Shown piece after piece: positions 16,615 through 23,471 of a DNA stretch of 33,548 nt. Within the stretch, counting starts at the first letter, position 1. Each line of letters begins with the position of its first letter. Below the pieces are notes generated by a model. That model saw nothing but the letters and a program-made list of their open reading frames with translations. It was not told the DNA's origin and made no database searches. This stretch comes from an uncultured Hyphomicrobiales bacterium (lineage in GTDB: Bacteria > Pseudomonadota > Alphaproteobacteria > Rhizobiales > Devosiaceae). The DNA is taken from the NCBI GenBank assembly GCA_903842455.1, contig CAIMLX010000271.1, positions 1-33,548 of the forward strand. Direction: 5' to 3'. A program made the translations under genes and the position numbers.

Positions 16615-17106
16615 CTACTTCTTGCGGAAGCTGTCGAGGCTGACGACTTTTTCACCCTTGGGCTCGGCAGGCGCGTCGATCGCTATCGGCGCCGGAGCAC
16701 TGGAGCCCTGGGTCGGCGGTTCGATCGCCTCGGCCTCGTCGCCGGGGGCGCGCTCGACGTCGAACTGCAGCCCGAACTGGACGGATGGATCGAAGAACCC
16801 CTTCACGGCCGAGTAGGGGATGCTCAGCAGTTCAGCCCGCCCGTCGAAGCTCAGCTCGACCTCGAACCCGGTATCGTTGACGCGCAGGTTGGCGAACTGG
16901 TTCTGCAGCACGATCGTCATTTCCTTGTCGTACTGCTCGACCAGCCGCTGGCTGACGCGCACCCCCGGTGCCTTGGTGACGAAGGAAATGAAGAAGTGGT
17001 GCTCGCCCGGCAGTCCCGTCCGCGCCACCTCCGTCAGCACCTTGCGGACCACGCCGCGCAGGGCCTCCTGGGCAAGAATATCGTAGCGGATGAGGTCTTC
17101 GGCCAT
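16615..17106 (-). CDS. sspB: SspB-family ClpXP adaptor
   Basis: The 163-residue protein is the alphaproteobacterial stringent starvation protein B, the adaptor that binds ssrA-tagged substrates and delivers them to ClpX. Visible are the N-terminal dimer helix (MAEDLIRYDILAQEALRGVV), the beta-sandwich peptide-binding core (HHFFISFVTKAPGVRVSQ... LQNQFANLRV), a flexible Pro/Ala/Glu linker (about 115-150), and a short hydrophobic C-terminal tail (KVVSLDSFRKK) that in the family docks on ClpX. Start is the ATG at 17106 with AGGACG upstream; codons to 17169 are untranslated leader. It lies 130 bp downstream of ssrA on the same strand, and precedes the RHH gene. Confidence 0.92.
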   Translation of the reverse strand: MAEDLIRYDILAQEALRGVVRKVLTEVARTGLPGEHHFFISFVTKAPGVRVSQRLVEQYDKEMTIVLQNQFANLRVNDTGFEVELSFDGRAELLSIPYSAVKGFFDPSVQFGLQFDVERAPGDEAEAIEPPTQGSSAPAPIAIDAPAEPKGEKVVSLDSFRKK

Positions 17107-17235
17107 GGTCGTCCTGATGCGTTTCCGGTGAATCCCCGGTTTTGCGCATATCACCGCTCCGGACGTCACAATTCAAGAACAAAGGCTCGCCGCGCACGGA
17201 AGCTTGCGGGGGGCGGGGAGTGGGCAGAGGAGAAA

Positions 17236-17552
17236 GGTGCAGGCTTCTGTTGCCAGGTGCCTGCGGACCCCGCCTATCGCCCTGCTAGGAGCGGAGGACT
17301 TGGATTCCCAGTGCTAGCGCTGCATTACGCAGCGACGGCGACCGGAGCATAGTTGTCATTGGCAACTATTAGGATGGCCCGATATCGGTGGTACCATGCC
17401 GAGCAAAAGTCTAACCTTTACGCCCTTGTCGATCCTGTTTCGTCCCCATGCAAACCCGCCAATGCGGGAGGTTTTGGTGGAGACGCCGGGCACTGCCCCC
17501 GGGTCCAATAGGTTTATTACGCTAGCCGTTTATCGCCATAGCCGTTGCCGGC
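17236..17552 (-). ncRNA. ssrA: tmRNA, circularly permuted two-piece ssrA
   Basis: Reading the minus strand, an acceptor piece comes first and ends ACCA at 17475. It has a 5-bp T-stem (CCGGG/CCCGG) with a non-canonical GGCAGTG loop. An intervening hairpin at 17448-17474 follows, then a coding piece starting GGGGACG at 17447. That GGGGACG pairs with CGTCTCC of the acceptor piece in a 7-bp stem with the G3-U70 alanine identity pair. The coding piece carries the resume frame for ANDNYAPVAVAA and ends with a GCAGGC/GCCTGC stem near 17239. This is the gene order of alphaproteobacterial two-piece tmRNAs, which need processing of the precursor. It rescues stalled ribosomes and tags the product for ClpXP. 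End points are approximate. Confidence 0.93.
17325..17363 (-). other. ssrA proteolysis tag reading frame
   Basis: Twelve codons from GCC at 17363 read ANDNYAPVAVAA and end in TAA at 17325-17327. The tag has the AND start and an -AA ending, the features recognised by SspB and ClpX respectively. The first alanine comes from the charged tmRNA itself, so the full peptide is A + this sequence. Confidence 0.9.
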
Positions 17553-17558
17553 AAGACC

Positions 17559-17587
17559 TATATAGGCACCCGCGCCGGCCGATGCAA
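17559..17587 (-). promoter_or_regulatory. sigma-70 type promoter of ssrA
   Basis: On the minus strand TTGCAT (17587-17582) and TATATA (17564-17559) are separated by exactly 17 bp. Transcription would begin near 17552, at the 5' end of the acceptor piece. The -35 sits 5 bp after the Rid gene stop, so ssrA has its own promoter. Confidence 0.75.
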
Positions 17588-17592
17588 TCGGC

Positions 17593-17988
17593 TCACGGCA
17601 GAACCGCTATGCCGCTGATCTCGACCAGCAGTTCCGGTCTTGCAAGCCCGAGCACCTTTGCGGCGTTGACCGTGGGGGCGTTGGCGCGCTGTCCCCAGAC
17701 CCTGGCCCATTCCATGTAGCCGGGCATGATGTCGATATCGCCGTTGAAGTACAGGGTGACCTGCACAAGGCTGGTGACGTCGGCCCCCGCCGTCTCGAGG
17801 CAGGCGATCAGGTTTTCGATCGCCTTCCGGCTCTGAGCGGCCAGGTCACCCACGCCGAGGATCGAACCATCCTTCCCCACCGCGTTCTGACCGCCGATCA
17901 GCATCGTGCGGGCGCCGGCGGGGATGATGACCGCCTGTGAATAGGCAGGGTTGGAATGCATGCTTGGGGGATTGATAAACTCGACCAT
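17593..17988 (-). CDS. Rid-family (YjgF/UK114) protein, likely non-deaminase
   Basis: This 131-residue protein has the YjgF fold pattern: IPAGARTMLIGGQNAV near 20-40, GDLAAQSRKAIENLIACLETAGA (helix), QVTLYFNG, and a C-terminal ELLVEISGIA strand. I start at ATG 17988 because GGAG lies 6 bp upstream; an ATG at 18000 would add four residues. Members of the RidA subfamily need an arginine two residues after the proline of the late helix (R105 in E. coli); here that block reads APTVNAAKV, so the enamine/imine deaminase arginine appears missing. It is therefore probably a different Rid subgroup with unknown ligand. It is divergent from thyA. Confidence 0.85.
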   Translation of the reverse strand: MVEFINPPSMHSNPAYSQAVIIPAGARTMLIGGQNAVGKDGSILGVGDLAAQSRKAIENLIACLETAGADVTSLVQVTLYFNGDIDIMPGYMEWARVWGQRANAPTVNAAKVLGLARPELLVEISGIAVLP

Positions 17989-18110
17989 CGTCCACTCCAT
18001 CGGTTTCCCGCAGCATCATGACCTGCCGCCGCGATCAGGCAAAGCCTGACAAGTTTGCCGGGCTGTGGACGATCGGAACCGGTTCAGGTCGAATCGGCTA
18101 GAAGGGTGGG

Positions 18111-18905
18111 ATGCGCCAGTATCACGACCTGCTTCTCGACGTTCTCGACAACGGCACCGATCGCTCGGACCGCACCGGTACCGGCACGCGCTCGGTGTTC
18201 GGCCGGCAGGCCCGGTATGACCTGTCGAAGGGGTTTCCGCTTCTCACCACCAAGAAGCTGCACATCAAGTCGATCGTCTACGAGTTGCTGTGGTTCCTGC
18301 GGGGCGAGACCAATGTTCGCTGGCTGCAGGAGCGCGGGGTTCGCATCTGGAACGATTGGGCGGATGAGAACGGCGATCTGGGGCCGGTGTACGGCTCGCA
18401 GTGGCGGAGCTGGCCGGATGGCCGCGGCGGGACCATCGACCAGATCGCCAACGTGGTGCACTCGATCAAGACCAAGCCGGATTCGCGCCGGCACATCGTC
18501 ACCGCGTGGAACCCGGCCGAGGTGGACGACATGGCACTGCCGCCCTGTCACTGCCTGTTCCAGTTCTACGTCGCGGAGGGCAAGCTGAGCTGCCAGCTCT
18601 ATCAGCGCTCGGCCGACCTGTTCCTCGGCGTGCCGTTCAACATCGCGTCCTATGCGCTCCTCACCCAGATGATGGCGCAGGTGACCGGGCTCGAGCCGGG
18701 GGAGTTCGTCCACTCGTTCGGCGACCTCCATCTCTACCACAACCATTTCGACCAGGCCCGGCTGCAACTGACACGTACGCCCAAGCCGCTGCCACGCCTG
18801 ACCATCGACCCGGAAAAGCAGGACATCTTCGATTTCGCCTTCGAGGATTTCATGATCACCGGCTATGATCCCGACCCCACCATCAAAGCCGAGATTGCCG
18901 TATGA
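18111..18905 (+). CDS. thyA: thymidylate synthase
   Basis: The 264-residue enzyme converts dUMP to dTMP using 5,10-methylene-tetrahydrofolate. It has the family length and all hallmarks: the RTGTGT phosphate-binding block at 21-26, [10 protein letters not shown], catalytic C146 in [11 protein letters not shown], the Q-R-S-x-D phosphate block ([13 protein letters not shown]), and HLYHNH. SD AAGGGTGGG lies right before the ATG. It heads a co-directional cluster that includes folA, which regenerates tetrahydrofolate from the dihydrofolate ThyA makes. Its stop overlaps the next start (ATGA). Confidence 0.97.
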   Translation: MRQYHDLLLDVLDNGTDRSDRTGTGTRSVFGRQARYDLSKGFPLLTTKKLHIKSIVYELLWFLRGETNVRWLQERGVRIWNDWADENGDLGPVYGSQWRSWPDGRGGTIDQIANVVHSIKTKPDSRRHIVTAWNPAEVDDMALPPCHCLFQFYVAEGKLSCQLYQRSADLFLGVPFNIASYALLTQMMAQVTGLEPGEFVHSFGDLHLYHNHFDQARLQLTRTPKPLPRLTIDPEKQDIFDFAFEDFMITGYDPDPTIKAEIAV

Positions 18906-19930
18906 AAACGCTGCCGATCCTGCTTTTCGCGCTGGCCGCATTTACGACAGCGACGACCGCCAACGACACCATGTCCCAACTGGGCACGGGCGGCCTGGTG
19001 TTTCTGACGTCGCAGAACATCTCGATGGATTCCGAGGATCTGACGGTCGGTCCCGAACAGGTGCGGGTGGTCTACGCGTTCACCAACAATGGAGCCGAGG
19101 ACGAGCGCACGATGGTGGCGTTCCCGCTCCCCGATATCACCGGTAGCGGCGACTTCATGGTTTCCGTACCGTTCGAGGACCCCGACAACATCTTCGGCTT
19201 CTCGACCACCTTCAATGGCGAGCCGGTGGACGTCGAACTGCATCAGTACGCGTTCTCCTACGGCGTCGATCACACCGACCTGCTCTCCGAGCTGGGTGTG
19301 CCGTTGATTCCGTTCGGCGACGCCACCTCGAAGGCGCTTGATGCGCTCTCGCCCGAGGACCAGCAGCGGCTGCTGCACCTGGGCATGGTCATCCCGATGG
19401 AATACGACATGGGGGAGGGCATGACGACCTACTTCACGCCGGCCTGGACGCTCAAATCGACCTATAGCTGGGAAGCCGAGTTCAAGGCGGGCGAGACGGC
19501 AGAGGTCATCCACACCTACCGGCCGAGTGTCGGCGGCACCGTCGCCGTCACCTTCCTTGCTCCGCCCTACGAGGATGAAGACCGGGGCGCCGAGTACCGG
19601 AAGAAGTTCTGCACCGACGAGGGGTTCGTCGACGCGGTACGCAAGACGCTGCCGAACCCGGACGAGCCCTACGGCGCGCCCTACACGGAGAGCTGGATCA
19701 GCTACATCTGGTCGACCGGCAACAACTGGAGCGGGCCGATCAAGAAGTTCCACCTCACGATCGACAAGGGGCTTCCGGGCAACCTCGTCTCGTTCTGCTG
19801 GGACGGCAAGGTCACCAAGACCTCGCCGACCACATTCGAGATGGAGGCCGAGGACTGGTATCCGCCCTGGGACCGGGAGCTCGAAATCCTGATCCTCAAC
19901 AAGCAGAATCCCGAGCCGAATGTCGGCTGA
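18902..19930 (+). CDS. DUF4424-family exported protein
   Basis: The 342-residue protein has a signal peptide ([20 protein letters not shown]) and then the DUF4424 opening pattern: [42 protein letters not shown]. It therefore acts in the periplasm or outside. The core alternates beta strands with conserved Trp and Tyr ([29 protein letters not shown]) and two cysteines that could bridge (KKFCTDEGF and SFCWDGKV). The function is unknown. The start overlaps the thyA stop by four bases, so it is translationally coupled to thyA despite having no evident link to nucleotide metabolism. Confidence 0.82.
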   Translation: MKTLPILLFALAAFTTATTANDTMSQLGTGGLVFLTSQNISMDSEDLTVGPEQVRVVYAFTNNGAEDERTMVAFPLPDITGSGDFMVSVPFEDPDNIFGFSTTFNGEPVDVELHQYAFSYGVDHTDLLSELGVPLIPFGDATSKALDALSPEDQQRLLHLGMVIPMEYDMGEGMTTYFTPAWTLKSTYSWEAEFKAGETAEVIHTYRPSVGGTVAVTFLAPPYEDEDRGAEYRKKFCTDEGFVDAVRKTLPNPDEPYGAPYTESWISYIWSTGNNWSGPIKKFHLTIDKGLPGNLVSFCWDGKVTKTSPTTFEMEAEDWYPPWDRELEILILNKQNPEPNVG

Positions 19931-19933
19931 CCG

Positions 19934-20413
19934 ATGACCACCAACATCCGCAGCGCGGTGCCCGGCGACGCCGCGCTGATCGTCCGCTTCGTCGCAGCGC
20001 TCGCCGAGTACGAAAAGCTGAGCCACGAGGCGAAGGCGACCGAGGCAGACATCGCCCGCGACCTGTTCGGGGCCGAGCCGAAGGTGTTCTGCGAGATCGC
20101 CGAGCATGACGGCCAGCCGGTCGGCTTCGCGCTGTGGTTCTACACCTATTCCACCTTCCAGGGCCGGCATGGCATCTGGCTCGAGGACCTATATGTCGAT
20201 GCTGCGGCGCGTGGCCTTGGCATCGGCAAGGCGCTGCTGATTGACCTGGCCCGGCGCTGCGTGCGGGAAGGGCTCGGGCGGTTCGAGTGGTGGGTGCTCG
20301 ACTGGAACGAACCCTCGATCGATTTCTACAAGTCGCAGGGTGGCGTCATGCAGGACGAGTGGACCAAGGTCCGCGTCGACGGCGACGCCCTCGCCAAACT
20401 CGGTGCATCGTGA
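19934..20413 (+). CDS. GNAT family N-acetyltransferase
   Basis: The 159-residue protein resembles the spermidine/diamine N-acetyltransferase type. Motif A is seen as LEDLYVDAAARGLGIGKALL (R/Q-x-x-G-x-G/A acetyl-CoA pyrophosphate loop, about 83-102) and motif B as WWVLDWNEPSIDFYKSQGG. An N-terminal ALAEYEKLSHEAKAT helix fits this group. The acceptor substrate is not predictable. It starts 3 bp after DUF4424 and its TGA overlaps the GTG of folA. Confidence 0.88.
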   Translation: MTTNIRSAVPGDAALIVRFVAALAEYEKLSHEAKATEADIARDLFGAEPKVFCEIAEHDGQPVGFALWFYTYSTFQGRHGIWLEDLYVDAAARGLGIGKALLIDLARRCVREGLGRFEWWVLDWNEPSIDFYKSQGGVMQDEWTKVRVDGDALAKLGAS

Positions 20414-20934
20414 GCGTCCCGGTCGCACTGATCGCCGCGATCGGTCAGAACCACGTGATCGGGGCAGCCGGCCAGATCCCCTGGCGCCTGCCGACGGATT
20501 TCGCCCACTTCAAGCGGATGACCCTGGGCAAGCCGCTGATCATGGGCCGCAAGACCCACATGTCGATCGGCCGGCCGCTGCCGGGTCGCACCAGCATCGT
20601 GGTCAGCCGGCAGCAGGACTTCGCGCCCGAGGGGGTCATTGTCTGTCACAGCCTTCAAGACGCGCTCGAGCGTGCCCAGGCGATAGCGGCCCGGGATGGG
20701 GCTTCGGAAGTGATGATCGGGGGCGGCGGTGAGATCTACCGGGAAGCGATGCCGCATGCCGAGCGTCTCTACATCACCCACGTTGCGGCGACGCCGGCGG
20801 GGGATGCGCGGTTTCCGCCAATCGATCCGGACGCCTGGGAAGTTCTCGTTCGCCACGACATCGTGAGAGGCGAAACCGACAGTGCCGAGTTCACCGCGTT
20901 AACCTACGCACGCCGCGACGGAAGCGCACGTTGA
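20410..20934 (+). CDS. folA: dihydrofolate reductase
   Basis: This 174-residue enzyme reduces dihydrofolate to tetrahydrofolate with NADPH. The N-terminal VALIAAIGQNHVIGAAGQIPW (Met20-loop region), catalytic acid D30 in LPTDFAHFK, the IMGRKTHMSIGRPLPGRTSIVVS NADPH block and VMIGGGGEIY (GG NADPH loop) are all visible. Start is GTG at 20410, overlapping the GNAT TGA (GTGA), which gives the correct family N-terminus; the longer open frame is not coding. Placement near thyA makes a folate-dTMP unit. Trimethoprim sensitivity cannot be read from this. Confidence 0.95.
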   Translation: MSVPVALIAAIGQNHVIGAAGQIPWRLPTDFAHFKRMTLGKPLIMGRKTHMSIGRPLPGRTSIVVSRQQDFAPEGVIVCHSLQDALERAQAIAARDGASEVMIGGGGEIYREAMPHAERLYITHVAATPAGDARFPPIDPDAWEVLVRHDIVRGETDSAEFTALTYARRDGSAR

Positions 20935-20959
20935 TCGCGACGTGCGGCGTCCCTATATA
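20931..20959 (+). promoter_or_regulatory. sigma-70 type promoter of hflK
   Basis: TTGATC (20931-20936) and TATATA (20954-20959) are 17 bp apart. The -35 overlaps the folA stop codon. Transcription near 20966 would leave about a 27-nt leader with AGGAAAGG before the hflK ATG at 20993. So hflKC-degP can be expressed apart from the thyA-folA genes. Confidence 0.65.
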
Positions 20960-20992
20960 GTTCGGCAACGAACAAGATAGGAAAGGTGCTAG

Positions 20993-22120
20993 ATGCCTTG
21001 GGACAATAATACGGGTGGGGGCGGCCGCAACAACAATGGCGGTCCCTGGGGTCAGGTTCCAGGCGGTGGCGGCGGTGGCGGCGGCGGCGGCAACAACCGC
21101 CGGCCGGGCGGCTCGCCGAACCTCGAGGATATCCTGGCGCGCGGCCGTGACCGGTTCCAGGGCGGACTGCCGGGTGGCCGCTGGGCCATCATCGGTGGTG
21201 CCCTCGCGCTGGTCGCATTCTGGGCCCTGAATGCATTCTACACCATCGATGCGCAGGAAATCGGCGTCGAACTGCAGTTCGGCAAGCCGAAGGAAGAACT
21301 CAGCCAGCCGGGCTTGCACTTCCACCTGTGGCCGATCGAGCAGGTCGAGCGCGTCGCCATTACCGAAAACCAGACGATCATCGGTGCGCCGAGCACCAGC
21401 ACCCGTACGGGCGTGGCTGGAGGCGACAACGGGCTGATGCTGTCAGGGGACCAGAACCTCGTCGATGTGCGGTTCTCGGTGCTGTGGTCGGTTTCGGATC
21501 CGGTGAACTTCCTGTTCAACGTCCGCGAGCCCGATGACATGGTTCGCCGCACCGCCGAAAGCGCGATGCGCGAAGTGGTCGGACGGCGTCCGGTGCAGGA
21601 CATTTTCCGCGACGACAAGGCCGGTATCCAGAACGAAGTTCAGGAAATCACCCAGGCCATTCTCGACAACTACGGTGTCGGTGTCCGGCTGAACCAGGTG
21701 ACCATCGACAACGCGGCTCCGCCGGCCGAAGTCGCTGATGCGTTCAACGAAGTGCAGCGCGCCGAGCAGGACGCTGACAAGCTTCAGGAAGACGCGCGTT
21801 CCTATGCGAACACCCAGTTGGGTGAGGCTCGTGGACAGGCTGCGCAGTTGCGCGAAGCTGCTGCCGCCTACAAGGATCAGGTCGTGTTGCAGGCACAGGG
21901 CGAGGCCGCGCGCTTCACCTCGGTCTACAACGAATACGTGCAGAACCCCGAGGTCACCCGCAAGCGGCTCTATCTCGAGACGATGGAGCAGGTGCTGGGG
22001 AATTCCCGCAAGGTCATCCTGGAGCCGGGCGCCGCGGGGTCGGGTGTCGTCCCGTACCTGCCATTGCCTGAAATCCAGGCGAGATCCAATCCGGCTGCCG
22101 CTGGCGTGGGGAGCAACTAA
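20993..22120 (+). CDS. hflK: HflK, FtsH protease modulator
   Basis: HflK is an SPFH/Band 7 (prohibitin-like) inner-membrane protein that with HflC forms the cage around FtsH. Of 375 residues, the first ~60 are Gly/Asn/Pro rich with a ten-glycine run, followed by one transmembrane segment (about 63-83) and TIDAQEIGVELQFGKPK, then the Band 7 domain. A coiled-coil region (EVQRAEQDADKLQEDARSYANTQLGEARGQAAQLREAAAAYKDQ) and a C-terminal IPLPEIQ-like tail follow. SD AGGAAAGG is well placed. hflC follows after 3 bp. Confidence 0.95.
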   Translation: MPWDNNTGGGGRNNNGGPWGQVPGGGGGGGGGGNNRRPGGSPNLEDILARGRDRFQGGLPGGRWAIIGGALALVAFWALNAFYTIDAQEIGVELQFGKPKEELSQPGLHFHLWPIEQVERVAITENQTIIGAPSTSTRTGVAGGDNGLMLSGDQNLVDVRFSVLWSVSDPVNFLFNVREPDDMVRRTAESAMREVVGRRPVQDIFRDDKAGIQNEVQEITQAILDNYGVGVRLNQVTIDNAAPPAEVADAFNEVQRAEQDADKLQEDARSYANTQLGEARGQAAQLREAAAAYKDQVVLQAQGEAARFTSVYNEYVQNPEVTRKRLYLETMEQVLGNSRKVILEPGAAGSGVVPYLPLPEIQARSNPAAAGVGSN

Positions 22121-22123
22121 GCC

Positions 22124-23251
22124 ATGAACCGTCTCATCATCATCGGCGTCGTTGTCGTCGGCCTCGTCTACGTCTTCTTCTCCTCGCTCTATGTCGTGAA
22201 CGAACGCGAGCAGGCCATCGTGCTGCGCTTCGGCAGCATCCAGGAAGTCAAGACCGAGCCTGGCATCTACTTCAAGGTGCCGACCGACGTCGTCGACACT
22301 GTCCAGATCGTCGAGGCTCGCCTGCTGCGCTACGACCTGTCGAACATGACCGTGCAGGTTCAGGGCGGCGCCTTCTACGAAGTCGACGCCTTCCTGACCT
22401 ACCGCATCAGCAACGCGCGTCTGTTCCGTGAACGTGCTCTGGGCCAGCTGCGTGTCGCCGAGGATCGTATCGGCACCCGCTTCACTGCGGCCCTGCGTGA
22501 AGTCTACGGCCGCCGCAACTTCACTGCTGCGCTCTCCGAGCAGCGCCAGCAGATGATGGTCGAAGCGCGCGACCTGATCCGTCCGGACGTCGCAGAACTC
22601 GGTATTGACGTCGTCGACGTCCGCATCCTGCGGACCGACCTGTCGAGCCAGGTGTCCGAGCGGACCTACGAGCGTATGCGTGCCGAACGTCTTGCCGAAG
22701 CGGCGCTGCTGCGCGCCCGTGGTGGCGAGGCTGCGGCTACCATCCGCGCCGTGGCCGATCGTCAGGCCGTCGGGATCCGGGCTGAAGCTCAGCGCGATGC
22801 CGACATCCTGCGAGGCGAAGGCGATGCCGAGCGGAACAGCACGTTTGCCGCCGCCTACAACGCCGACCAGGAGTTCTTCCAGTTCTATCGCTCGATGGAA
22901 TCGTACCGGAAGGCGCTGGCCAACGATGGCACCACGATGGTGCTGGCACCCGACACCTCGTTCTTCCAGTACTTCAGCAACGAGGGTGAAGGTACGCCCG
23001 GGCTGCCACTGCCGGTCCCGGTAACACCGTCGATCCCGGAGCCGACAGACATCCCGGCCAACGAGCTGCCGGACCTGCTGCCGGATAGCGGTGACGACCC
23101 CAACCAGGCGATCGAGGTGCCCTCCAGCACCGAGACGCCTGCGGAGCCGGTGCCTGCAGTTCCGGTCGACGGGACCACGACCCTCGAGCCGGTGCCTGAA
23201 GTGCCGGTCGACGGGGCGACTACCGTCGAGCCTGCGCCCGCCACCCCGTGA
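22124..23251 (+). CDS. hflC: HflC, FtsH protease modulator with extended tail
   Basis: The 375-residue SPFH protein is the partner of HflK. It has an N-terminal transmembrane helix (about 4-22), NEREQAIVLRFG, the Band 7 domain, and a coiled coil (ERMRAERLAEAALLRARGGEAAATIRAVADRQAVG... EAQRDADILRGEGDAE). The family core ends near residue 290. After it comes a roughly 75-residue Pro/Val/Glu/Thr tail with two 14-residue repeats at 341-354 and 355-368, which is not usual for HflC. Its TGA overlaps the GTG of the DUF2065 gene. Confidence 0.94.
   Translation: MNRLIIIGVVVVGLVYVFFSSLYVVNEREQAIVLRFGSIQEVKTEPGIYFKVPTDVVDTVQIVEARLLRYDLSNMTVQVQGGAFYEVDAFLTYRISNARLFRERALGQLRVAEDRIGTRFTAALREVYGRRNFTAALSEQRQQMMVEARDLIRPDVAELGIDVVDVRILRTDLSSQVSERTYERMRAERLAEAALLRARGGEAAATIRAVADRQAVGIRAEAQRDADILRGEGDAERNSTFAAAYNADQEFFQFYRSMESYRKALANDGTTMVLAPDTSFFQYFSNEGEGTPGLPLPVPVTPSIPEPTDIPANELPDLLPDSGDDPNQAIEVPSSTETPAEPVPAVPVDGTTTLEPVPEVPVDGATTVEPAPATP
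23144..23215 (+). repeat. 42-bp tandem repeat in hflC tail
   Basis: A 30-bp block at 23144-23173 recurs at 23186-23215 with two mismatches, giving a 42-bp period that preserves frame. It encodes EPVPAVPVDGTTTL then EPVPEVPVDGATTV, with a degenerate third EPAP start. Such in-frame repeats can change copy number among strains. Confidence 0.7.
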
Positions 23252-23433
23252 CGGACTTCCTGGCGGCGCTCGCGCTCGCCCTCGTCATCGAAGGGCTGCT
23301 CTACGCAGCCTTTCCTGAGCAGATGAAAACGATGCTGGCCTCGATCCTGTCGAGGCCGGCATCAACCATTCGTGCGGTAGCACTGGCTTGCGCTGCCGTA
23401 GGACTTCTTCTCTTGTGGTTCGTCCGCGGCTGA
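23248..23433 (+). CDS. DUF2065 small membrane protein
   Basis: This 61-residue protein has two hydrophobic helices (about 5-22 and 42-58) joined by a FPEQMKTMLASI-type loop, the YjeT/DUF2065 pattern. Its GTG start overlaps the hflC stop (GTGA), so it is translationally coupled. It is frequently found right after hflC, including in enterobacteria, so a role in the HflKC-FtsH membrane complex is a fair inference but unproven. Confidence 0.85.
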   Translation: MTDFLAALALALVIEGLLYAAFPEQMKTMLASILSRPASTIRAVALACAAVGLLLLWFVRG

Positions 23434-23471
23434 GCCAGCCTGTCATGCGGATGGCGTGGAGGAGTTTCGGG

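Noticed and set aside
18035-18049. 6-bp inverted repeat (TCAGGC-AAA-GCCTGA) between Rid and thyA
   Set aside because: Too short and without a T-run; no known operator recognised.
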